From positions 578,367,193 to 578,431,192 of the forward strand of contig CM053029.1 of assembly GCA_028564925.1 (NCBI GenBank): a stretch of DNA of 64,000 nt. The letters run 5' to 3'. A program made the position numbers and the translations under genes. Below are positions 31,190 to 39,905 of this stretch, in pieces. Positions within the stretch are counted from its first letter, which is position 1; every line of letters begins with the position of its first letter. The stretch comes from Lithobates sylvaticus. Taxonomy: Eukaryota > Chordata > Amphibia > Anura > Ranidae. Under the pieces are notes generated by a model that saw only the letters and a program-made list of their open reading frames with translations, did not search any database and had not been told where the DNA came from.

Positions 31190-31561
31190 AATCTGTGCTT
31201 GATCTGCTGCTGTGGAGGGCAGGGCTGACAGAGGACTTGTTATCTGCCCATATTATCACATAGAAGGCTTGTTAGCCCTCTTGTGATAGCAGTAAAGATA
31301 TAAAAAAATATTAAAAGCACCCCCATCTCCCTGCACATACACACAAATGCAAACATGCTGCGCACACCTGTTTTTATACAGCAATTGAACCACACATGTG
31401 AGGTATTTCCACAAACGACACAATGAATGCATTTATTCTAGGGCCATAAATCATGGTTAACTCTAAATTGATAACCTGTGAAAGCTTAAAATGTGGGTAG
31501 TGTTTTTTTTTCACCATTTCACAAGTGTACGCAATTTTAAGGCTTGACATGTTTAGTATCT
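31190..31561. repeat. TTAACCACTT-type repeat fragment
   Basis: The words CACACATGTGAGGTATTTCC, CATTTATTCTAGGGCC and TGACATGTTTAGTATCTATTT parallel the complete member at 34656-35777. The fragment is interrupted by the retroposon at 31577-31873. Confidence 0.55.
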
Positions 31562-31576
31562 ATTTACTTGATGCAA

Positions 31577-31620
31577 GAGGCTGATGAAGGAGCCGTGGTT
31601 TAACCTCCGAAATGCGTTGG
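31577..31620 (+). ncRNA. Candidate hammerhead-like ribozyme core (copy d)
   Basis: CTGATGA (31581-31587), A, then GGAG (31589-31592) that can pair with CTCC (31605-31608) as stem II, GAAA (31609-31612), ATGCGT (31612-31617), nearly palindromic with a G-U, and T. The exact CUGAUGA...GAAA words with a paired stem between them are what a hammerhead needs. Only four element-derived bases precede the core, so stem I is not evident in this copy. Confidence 0.35.
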
Positions 31621-31873
31621 TGATTGGCTATTGCGTCCTGCCAGTTTCTCTGGCAGTTCCTGTGAGCCTTCCACAGCAGTTTTCTGGATTTCTGAATTGG
31701 TTCTGCGGTTCCAGTGGCTCCTGTCGGGACTGGACTTTCTTTTGTCGGTTGTACCCTCAGCAGTTTTAATGTTAGGACGCTCGTGACTGCATTGCAACTT
31801 GTTTTAATTTTTCCATTTAATAAAATCCTACTACACTAGTGGTGGCTTAGTGCCTGCCCCCCCCCCTTTTCTC
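31577..31873 (+). mobile_element. Retroposon-like copy (d), GAAACG/AATAAA family, 15-bp target duplication
   Basis: It is bounded by a perfect 15-bp direct repeat ATTTACTTGATGCAA (31562-31576 and 31874-31888), which points to LINE-type target-primed insertion. The element is about 297 bp. It starts GAGGCTGATGAAGG and carries the ribozyme-like core in its first 42 bases. AATAAAATCC lies near 31820, and it ends GGTGGCTTAGTGCC plus a C-run and TTTTCTC. No coding capacity. No Pol III A and B boxes were recognised, so it is not an ordinary tRNA-derived SINE. Confidence 0.7.
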
Positions 31874-31976
31874 ATTTACTTGATGCAACCCAAGCTTTTA
31901 TGTTGTGACAGTGCAGGGCCCTACCACTATGTGTATTTAGGTAGTGAAGGCAGAAATGACACAGGATTCACATTAA

Positions 31977-32175
31977 GGCCCCTTTCACACTGGGGCGGTT
32001 TGCAGGCGCTATTGCGCTAAAAATAGCGCCTGCAAACCGACCCGAAACAGCTGTTGCTGTGTCTTCAGTGTGAAAGCCCGAGGGCATTCACACTGAAGCG
32101 GTGCGCTTGCAGGACGCTGGAAAATGTCCTGCAAGCCGCATCTTTGGCTCGCTATAGGAGCGGTATATTTACAAA
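31977..32175. mobile_element. MITE, GGCCCCTTTCACAC family, copy 4, right end missing
   Basis: It begins GGCCCCTTTCACACTGGGG after TAA and holds the GGCGCTATTGCGC palindrome and CACTGAAGCGG. Similarity stops near 32175. Confidence 0.7.
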
Positions 32176-33765
32176 CCTGGGTGGTGGGATAACCCTATCT
32201 GGAGGTCAGGAGTGGGCCTGCACAGCAAGGTGCATGATAATAGGCTGAGTGAGCCTGAAGAATCCATAGTCTGGGAGACCAAAAAGAGAAGTGGTGCTTC
32301 TGACAAAGGAGTCCGGTGGATCTACATTTTTTCATTGCTTTGTGAAGTTGAAAACTCCTGCGTAGGCAATTTCAGATGGATCTTTATTTTTGTTTAATAA
32401 AAGTGGGCTTCCCCGCCCCTAAAACTGCAAGCTCGGACTGACATGTCTCATTAAAACACATCTACATCAAATTACCCACTACATCTTTGGAATCACCAAC
32501 CTGAGATTACCCAAGGATCCCCTACTCTGTCTATTCAGCTACACATCACCTCCTTAAACTGCCTTTCTGATAAAGGTAAAATCTTTGTCCTTGACCCCAT
32601 GGATACATCTTTGTCTTCTAATGGCCAGGAGGGTCATACTCCAGGCCTGGACATCTCCTCATGGCCCATAAATTTCCACGGTTAAGAAGTAGCAAAAAAA
32701 CGCTTCTATACCTGAAAAAACTGGACGCTATACTACAGAACTTTGGACCCACCAAATGTTTTTTACTCATTGGAAAACCTTTATTGAACATACCTTTTCC
32801 TTGACTGAAATTCACCAACTCATGACCACCTTTCAGTTTTCCGCCTGGTATGCCGAGACAAAACCAATTACCAATGCACTGGGCAAACTCAAAATACCGG
32901 ATCCTGCTCTCACCCTGGGCAATGAACCCCCTCACCCTGGCGGTGTGTTGGCTGCACCCTTCCTTTGAAGGATGTCTTTACACCATGTGATCACTCCTGT
33001 GCCATCTACACTCCTATCCACTCACATGACTATGAAAATCCTCTGCAGGCCAACTATTACTTATGTTTAGTTTAGTTTGGTTAATCATTACTTTTTTGGA
33101 TGTGTTATCTTACTTAGCATGTAGATTTTGCTCTCTCTCTCGCTTATGCCCTGTACACACAGTCGGAAATTTAGACAGAAAAAGTCTGATCGTATTATGT
33201 TGTCGGAAAAGCCGATCGTGTGTGGGCTCTATCGGACTTTTTCCGCCGGAATTTCCGACAAAAAAAGTTTGAGAGCTGGAACTAAAATTTTCTGACAACA
33301 AAATATGATCTGACTTTTTCCAATCGTGTGTAGAGAATTCGACACACAAAGTGCCGTGCATGGTCAGAAATTTTTTTGAGACAAAAGCTATTGGTTACTG
33401 GCCTCTACGTGTTGTACGTCACCTCATTCAGAACGATCGGATTTTCCAACAACTTTGTGCGACCGTGTGTATGCAAGATAGGTTTTGGTCAAAGTCCGTC
33501 GGAAGAAATCAGACGGATCTTAGTTCCTGCTATAGATATCTGCCTATCCCTGCTTTTGTGGGATGCACATGCTCCTATTGGTCAATCATATATTTTGTTA
33601 TGATTTTTCATTCTGACATATGACCCCTTCTTACTAGATCAGTACTTTTGTATCTGTTGTTATCTGCTACGTATACACTATTTCTCTGTGTTTTCTTTTG
33701 ATAGCATTGTTGTATTATGTAAACTCTAAATAAAGATATTTACAAAAAAAAAAACATTGAGCTAA
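32176..33765 (+). mobile_element. Probable LINE 3' part ending in poly(A), interrupted by a MITE
   Basis: From about 32400 the sequence is retroposon-like, and it ends with CTCTAAATAAAGATATTTAC followed by an A-run (33746-33756). A short frame at 32756-32968 has no clear domain. The MITE at 33147-33520 separates 33146 from 33521. L1/Tx1-type 3' ends have this polyadenylated form. Family assignment is an inference from the tail alone. Confidence 0.4.
33147..33520. mobile_element. Harbinger-type MITE, copy 5, right end lost
   Basis: It starts after TTA with TGCCCTGTACACACAGTCGG and follows copy 2 closely (AATCGTGTGTAGAGAATTC, GTGTGTATGCA). The final terminal repeat is missing. Confidence 0.75.
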
Positions 33766-33779
33766 GCGATCCCCCATAT

Positions 33780-34026
33780 CACAATGTGGTATTAAATTGT
33801 GTTTTTGTGTACATGAATTGATTTTAGTGTGTTTTTTCTAACAATATGCATATTTTAAACATTTGCAACATAACAAAATTGCATCTGCCACACATTTATT
33901 CCACGGGGCCTCTGCTTTTATAAAATATATAATTTCTTGAATTTAAAGTAATTTTCTAGCAAAAAAATGCAGATTGTAACATGTGTGCAAAAAGTTATAA
34001 AATTTCCCCGGTTGACAAGTAGTTAA
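33780..34026. repeat. TTAACCACTT-type repeat, right-end fragment
   Basis: The words TTTATTCCACGGGGCCTCTG and TAATTTTCTAGCAAAAAAAT match 35650-35735 of the complete member. It ends GACAAGTAGTTAA, the family's right terminus. Confidence 0.6.
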
Positions 34027-34484
34027 ACTGAAAGTAGATCGGTCCTTAAAAACGTATTACATTTTGGACATAATCATTGCTCTTTGCATTACCTTACGGG
34101 ATAAGACTGGGTGTATTTCCATTAAAATGTTCCTGGAGAATCATAAACTCTAAATACATCCAATGTCTGCAACTGCAAAAATGGCCACATTGCCAAGTCA
34201 GTTTTTAATATACGATCTATTAGGACATGAACCTTGGACAACAGCCCCATATAAAATATGTTATGATTGCAGAAATTCAGCCCTGCTATAGAAGAATGTT
34301 GAATATGAAAATACATTACACTCTCTACTTTTTACAAAACATTTTTGCATCTGACTTCTCTCCTCCTGCTAAATTGATAATTGTACTTAGAGTATCTAAT
34401 ACTTATTAAAGTCCATTATGTAAGATATAAATTGGTGGAAATATAGTTGATCAGAAAAAAAAAAATTCACTCCAAAATTTGTCA
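34027..34484. other. No gene or recognised repeat
   Basis: AT-rich single-copy-looking sequence between two repeat families. Confidence 0.4.
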
Positions 34485-34659
34485 TTAAAGCTGAATTCCG
34501 AGAGACATCATTGCAGCGCAGTCTCCCGGAAGTGGGGGCGGGTACCTGTCAAAAACAGGTACCCGTTCCCCCCTCCCCCTTGAAAGGTGCCAAATGTGGC
34601 ACCCGAGGGGGGGGATCAGATAAGTGGAGCTTTCACTTTTGGGTGGAACTCCGCTTTAA
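34485..34659. mobile_element. Short TTAA-flanked MITE, about 175 bp
   Basis: The left end TTAAAGCTGAATTCCGAG and the right end (reverse complement TTAAAGCGGAGTTCCACCC) are inverted repeats including TTAA. The interior has the palindrome GGTACCTGT...ACAGGTACC. It shares its right-hand TTAA with the next element. Confidence 0.75.
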
Positions 34660-35777
34660 CCACTTGTCGCCAATTCATGTACCTGGTATGTCCTTTGACT
34701 TTGAGTAGTGATACCGTCTTTAGATCCGATGGTCGGCTCTCTTGTAATAGCAACCTGAGCGGCTAACTAGCCACTCAATTGCTATTACAATAATAATCGT
34801 GTATAATAATAATAATAATGTTACAAGCAGCGGGGGGAGAACCCCACCTCCTGCTGCCTTCCGTGGCTCCTTCAAGCTCTCCGAGTCCCAGCCTACCAGG
34901 AGGCCTGAGCTACTAGTCGGCTTGTTCACTAGCTAGTTAGAGACCCATACAAAGTTGGAATCGGCTTTGATCGGCTCTCCACTATGGTAACCCAGAAGCG
35001 ATGACATGACATCACTTCCAGTTTACCAGGATTTCAGCGGTGCCATTTTTTGAAAATCAAAAGAATTCAAAAATGCAGATCTTGGTATTTATTGCTTTTA
35101 AAGATTTGGATCCCTCCATAAAGAGTACCTGTCACATGCCTATTGCTGTCACCAGGATGTTTACATTCCTGGTGACAGCAATAAAAGTGATAAAATAAAT
35201 AAATAAAGCAACAGTGTAATTATAAAAAAATTAATAAATTATTAATAATAAAAATAAAATAAAATTAAAGTGCCCCTCCCTTGCTAGCACGCAAAGGCGA
35301 ACGCTTGCATCTATTCTGCACTCAATCAAACAGTGACCGTCCCACACATGTGACATATCGCCACAAACATTGGATCATGGGCAGTAATTCTACCATTAGA
35401 CCTCCTCTGTAAATCTAAAGTGAAGTAAAGGCTTTTAAAGTGTCGCCTATGGATAGTAAAATTTACAACGTTTGTCACCGTTGCCCAGGCGTGCACGATT
35501 TTAAAGCATAACATGTTTGGTATCTATTTAGTCCGTTTTTTTTTTTTTTTTGCATTAACAAATTTTGGCATCCAAAAATTTATTTGCAAAGTTGCATTTG
35601 AAAAACCACTGCGCAAATACCGCGTGACATAAAAAAAAGCAAAACCCCACCAATTTATTCTCTAGGGCCTCTGCTTTAAAAAAAATATATAATGTTTAGA
35701 TGTTCTTAGTAATTTTCTAGCAAAAAAAAAAAAAATATTTTCACATGCTAGAAAATGCCTGGTCTTCAAGAGGTTAA
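34656..35777. mobile_element. TTAACCACTT-type element, apparently complete
   Basis: Its ends are TTAACCACTTG and CAAGAGGTTAA, imperfect inverted repeats with TTAA at 34656-34659 and 35774-35777. It is about 1.1 kb and AT-rich in the right half, without coding capacity. Fragments of the same family lie at 9800-9902, 31190-31561, 33780-34026, 36606-37040, 39226-39905 and 42978-43150. Confidence 0.6.
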
Positions 35778-35929
35778 ATCTAGGTACGAATAGTTTAAAA
35801 TGATGCTTACTTTTATTGTATTTCATTAAATTATTATGATAATTAGAGTCATAAATCTAATTTGTTTACTGGAACAACATTGGGAAAACTGATTGCAAAT
35901 ATCTATAGACTAGGATTTGAGAGACATTG

Positions 35930-36116
35930 AGGTTCATTTACTAAAGGAGTAAAGACTGTATGAATAAGGTGAAGATATGTTTTCTTCAATCAACCAATTT
36001 TTTGCACAAAAAAATCCACTTTTTTTTTCTTGAAACCGGGAAAGTGAACACAATTTCACCTTACTTATGAAGCTCAATGAACAGTTACTGAATATTCACT
36101 TGTTGCTGCTCTCCAG
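35930..36116. mobile_element. Palindromic MITE, GATTTACTAAAGG family, diverged
   Basis: It begins TTCATTTACTAAAGGAG, with an internal CTTCAATCAACC and T-run. The right arm is worn. Confidence 0.45.
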
Positions 36117-36156
36117 ACAATTCCCGCCTGCAGGCCATCATATGACGTCCTGGGCT

Positions 36157-36605
36157 TTAAAGTGGTTGTAAACCCTTACAAACCACTTGAACCTACAGGT
36201 AAGCCTAGATTAAGGCTTACCTGTAGGTCAAATAAATATCTCCTAAACCTACACGGTTTAGGAGATATTTGCCAAAATACAGGCACCACTGTCTACGGCG
36301 CATGCGCCGTAGACAGCGGCGCGCAGGCGCACTGAGAAGGCCGCTCTCAAAGGCGATATGCCGCGAGTGGCCGCTCCCGTGCGCATGCGCGGGAGTGACA
36401 TCATCGCGGCGCCGTCGAATGACAGCGACGGAGCCGCGAGACCCACCAAGAAGATGGAGGCGCCGTACACAAGGGGACATCGGTGACTTTGCTGGCTCCT
36501 GTGTCAGGTAAGTGACACATAATGGACTACTATGCAATGCATATGCTTTACCTTTGCAGGGAAACAAAGAGGAAGTAAACCCATTAGGGTTTACTTCCTC
36601 TTTAA
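36157..36605. mobile_element. TTAA-flanked element, uninterrupted
   Basis: The left end TTAAAGTGGTTGTAAACC and the right end (reverse complement TTAAAGAGGAAGTAAACC) are flanked by TTAA. The interior has CTGTCTACGGCGCATGCGCC palindromes and GCGCATGCGCGGG. At 449 bp it gives the natural size of the family. No coding capacity. Confidence 0.8.
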
Positions 36606-37040
36606 GTGGCAGGCATCATTCAGATGTAATTTTTTTTCTGCTGGCAATTCCCTGCAATGTAAAAACAATCATAGTGGCTGATTAGCCGCTTGATTGTTTT
36701 TACAGGCGGCGGGGGGGTACCCCCACCACCACCCTCCAGCGCTTCTACTTCCTCGCCCACTTGCTCGGCCAGCGGCAGCCGCCTATCATAAAGCTGATCG
36801 AGGACCAGATGGTCCCCGGCCATCTCTATGACCTTCGGAGGCAGCGAGCATAATGACGTAATTTCCAGTGCCGGCAGATGTAAACACTGACTTTTTTTTT
36901 GCTGGAAAGCCAGAGAGCCTGTTTATTTTATTTTTTTGATCTCAGGCTTTCCAGTCTAGAGGAGAGATGTGGGGATTTATAGACCCCAGATCTCTCTGTA
37001 AAGAGGACCTGTCATGCCCTATTCATATTACAATATTTAC
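36606..37040. repeat. TTAACCACTT-type repeat fragment
   Basis: The words TAGTGGCTGATTAGCCGCTTG and a G-run followed by ACCCCCACCACC parallel the left half of 34656-35777 (GAGCGGCTAACTAGCCACTC, GGGGGGAGAACCCCACC). No gene. Confidence 0.55.
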
Positions 37041-37840
37041 ATTCCTTGTATTTCCTCCCTCTGACACCAATGATGGTGCACTATTCCTCCCACTAACACC
37101 AAGAATGGAGCGCTATTCTTCCCACCAATATCAACAATAGGGCGCTATTCCTCCCACTTACACTAATGCCACGTACACACGGTCAGATTTTTCGTCGGAA
37201 AAAGCTCTGATGGTTTCCGACGGTTTCCGACGGAATTTTGCTCAAACTGTCTTGCCTACACACGGTCACACCAAATTCCAACGGTCAATAACACCACGAC
37301 ATACAATGCGTTCGACAGCACTATGAAAGGGAAGTTTAATGTTTCCGAGCATGCGTCGTAATTTTGCGAGTCGGAAATGCATACACGTGATCGAAAAATC
37401 CGATAGAAAGGTTTTCCGTCGGAAAAATTAAGAACAAGCTCTCAATCCAAAGTCCGTCGGAAATGCCGACAGAAAAAGACCGATTGGCATACACACGGTC
37501 AGAAAATCAGACGAAAAGCTCCCATCAGACTGTTTCCATCGGAAATTCTGACCGTGTGTATGTGGCATAAGAGTGGGGCACTATTCCTCCCACAGACACC
37601 AAGAATGGGGCAATATTCCTCCCCCTGACACTAAGGGTGGGTCTCTATTCCTCCCACGGACACCAAGAATGGGGCGCTATATCTCCCAGTGACACCAAAG
37701 ATGGGGCACTATACCTCCCATTAATACCAAGAATGGGGCGCTAGTCTTCCCATCCATATCAACAAGAGGGCACTATTCCTTCCACTAAAACCAAGGGTGG
37801 GTTATTGTTTACTTCCACTTACGCTTGGGTATTTTCTACT
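37040..37840. repeat. Minisatellite of about 35-40 bp, split by a MITE
   Basis: Units such as GACACCAAGAATGGGGCGCTA with TTCCTCCCAC are repeated roughly a dozen times, imperfectly. The MITE at 37168-37567 sits within the array and is flanked by TAA. Confidence 0.75.
37168..37567. mobile_element. Harbinger-type MITE, copy 6
   Basis: The ends are TGCCACGTACACACGGTCAG and CTGACCGTGTGTATGTGGCA, flanked by TAA (37165-37167 and 37568-37570). Close to copies 1 and 4. Confidence 0.85.
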
Positions 37841-37917
37841 CCCTCTGGCCACAATCCGACCCCTATAAAGTCTGAATTACAGTAAGCCAGCCCTTGGTTT
37901 AGAAGGTTTGGTGACCC

Positions 37918-38093
37918 CTTATTTCCTAAAACTGGAGAATGCAAAATTTGGTGCAGTTCTGCATAGAAACCAATCAGCTTCCAGGTTTTTTTTTATGTGA
38001 AAGCTTCATTGAACAAGCTGAAGTTAGGAGCTGATTGGTTTCTATGCACAGCTGCACCAGAGTTTGCAATCTACAGTTTTAGTAAATCTACCC
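37918..38093. mobile_element. Palindromic MITE, AAAACTG...CAGTTTT type
   Basis: The left half CAAATTTTGC...CATAGAAACCAATCAGC and the right half GCTGATTGGTTTCTATGCAC...CAGTTTTAGTAAAT mirror each other across the whole length. No coding capacity. Confidence 0.7.
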
Positions 38094-38922
38094 CCCTGTG
38101 TTCTGCTACATGACGAAAAAATAAAAATAAAAATTACAATAATTAAAGTCTTCTGAGCTACTTGATATCAAGACAGATACCGATAATAATGCCAGTTGTA
38201 TGTACAGTCTTTTTTTTGTATCTCATTGGCATTCAGCTTTTAACATATCCAAGCTCCAGTGGCCTTTGTGGGATGCAAATAAATTCCTTTATAGATGTGT
38301 CAATTAACTAGACAGACTGCTTTCTCCAGACAGTTAACCACCATTGCCTTGCTCATCCTGCATATACAACTTATGCGGCATTTCCTATTCAAAGCTATAA
38401 ATATATATACATATAAACACATTCCGTATTCATCTGGTGTTCTTACACTTGGATGGGATCGGAGTTGACTTCTGATTGACTTCGCTTGCTGTCTAGAGTT
38501 GTTCTTAATAACAACGACGCATCTTCATTTGCCCGCACCTAATAGAAAAGCTTACGGTTAGCCAAAAACACGCCATTGGAAGATCAAATGAATCTTCTAA
38601 ATAGACCATTTCTTAGCTGAACGCCATTAGAATGAATAAGGGGCTTACTGCACGGTATAGATTATCACTTACTCTGTGTGTGGAGATGGAAGAGTGTTTT
38701 ACAGAAGAGAGCACAAATATGATACACAGCCTGAGCTTGCGGCTTATCACCATTAAGTAAATGTGTGTGAGCAGTTTACCACTGATGGCTTCATTTGCTG
38801 CTTAGTGATCCAAGTGATTCATTAATGTCACCCGAATCTCACTGGTGTTCACTCTGAGACATAGGAGGAATGGCGCGATAGGATCTGCACTGCCTGCAAA
38901 ATATTTGCAGTCTTGTGCCATT
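38094..38922. other. Single-copy-looking island, no gene
   Basis: About 800 bp with none of the repeat words found elsewhere in the window, apart from a short TATATA run. It has balanced composition, scattered TAAT/ATTA motifs and no open exon with splice sites. It is one of the best candidates in the window for old, possibly constrained non-coding sequence. Confidence 0.4.
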
Positions 38923-39225
38923 TAGGCTTTTAGGACCAAGATGTTATCTATATATTTTTTTTTTTTAAGCCCTTGGTCGCGCGACTTTGATTTTGACATC
39001 CCTGCGCGACTTTGTCACGGCTTGCATGCGACTTCTTTGACCACTTAAGCCCGGAAGGTTTTACCCTTTTAGGACCAAGATGTTATCTATATATTCTTTT
39101 TTTTGAAGCCCTTGGTCACACTGCCGTGGCTTCAAAGTCGCGCGACTTTGATTTTGACATCCATGCGCGACTTTGTCGCGGCTTGCATGCGACTTCTTTG
39201 ACCACTTCTGCCCATGAAGGTTTTA
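38923..39225. repeat. Tandem duplication of about 133 bp
   Basis: TTTTAGGACCAAGATGTTAT occurs at about 38928 and again near 39068. Each is followed by CCCTTGGTC, GCGCGACTTTGATTTTGAC and GCTTGCATGCGACTTCTTTG. Units differ at a few bases. Confidence 0.8.
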
Positions 39226-39905
39226 CCCACTTCCTGACCAGGCCATTTTTTGCGATATGGCACTGTGTTGTTTTAACTGACAATTGAGTGGTCGTGTGAA
39301 GTTGTACCCAAACAAAATTAACGTCCTTTTTTTCCCACAATTCAAGCTTTCTTTTGGTGGTATTTGATCACCTCTGCTTTTTTTTTTTATTTTTTGCGCT
39401 ATAAACAAAAGAAGAGTGACAATTTTGAAAAAAAAAAAATATTTTTTAACTTTTTGCTATAATAAATCCCCCCCCCCCCAAAAAAAAAAAAAAAATTCTT
39501 CATCAGTCTGGGCTGATATGTATTCTACATATTTTTGGTAAAAAAATCGCAATAAGCGTATATTGATTGGTTTGTGCAAAAGTTATAGGGTATATAAAAT
39601 AGGGGATAGATTTATGGCGTTTTTATTATTTTTATTATTTTTTAACTTTTTGCTATAAAAAATCAAAAAACAAATTTCTTCATCAGTTTCTGCCAATATG
39701 TATTCTTCTACATATTTTTTGTAAAATCGCAACAAGCGTATATTGATTGGTTTGTGCAAAAGTTATCGCGTCTACAAAATAGTAGATATAATTATGGCAT
39801 TTTTATTATATTTTCTTACTAGTAATGGTGGTGATCTGCGATTTTTAGCGGGGCTGCGACATTGCGGCAGACAGACTGGACACTTTTTTGGGACCAGTGA
39901 CATCT
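39226..39905. repeat. TTAACCACTT-type repeat, left part, interrupted by L2
   Basis: The words CCTGACCAGGCCATTTTTTG and TATTGATTGGTTTGTGCAAA occur, the latter twice (39561 and 39740), giving an internal duplication of about 180 bp. The repeat continues at 42978 with CAGCGATCAGAGC and CACTGATTACTGTGTAAATG after the LINE. Confidence 0.6.

Noticed and set aside
31577-31873. Reading the retroposon as a tRNA-derived SINE
   Set aside because: No TRGY-type A box or GGTTCGANNCC B box with correct spacing was found in any of the five copies.
34485-34659. Short GGTACC palindrome as a possible terminator
   Set aside because: It is the centre of a TTAA-flanked MITE; bacterial-type terminators do not apply to this genome.
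36217-36567. 116-codon minus-strand frame and its shadows
   Set aside because: It lies wholly within a TTAA-flanked element and reads through its internal palindromes.
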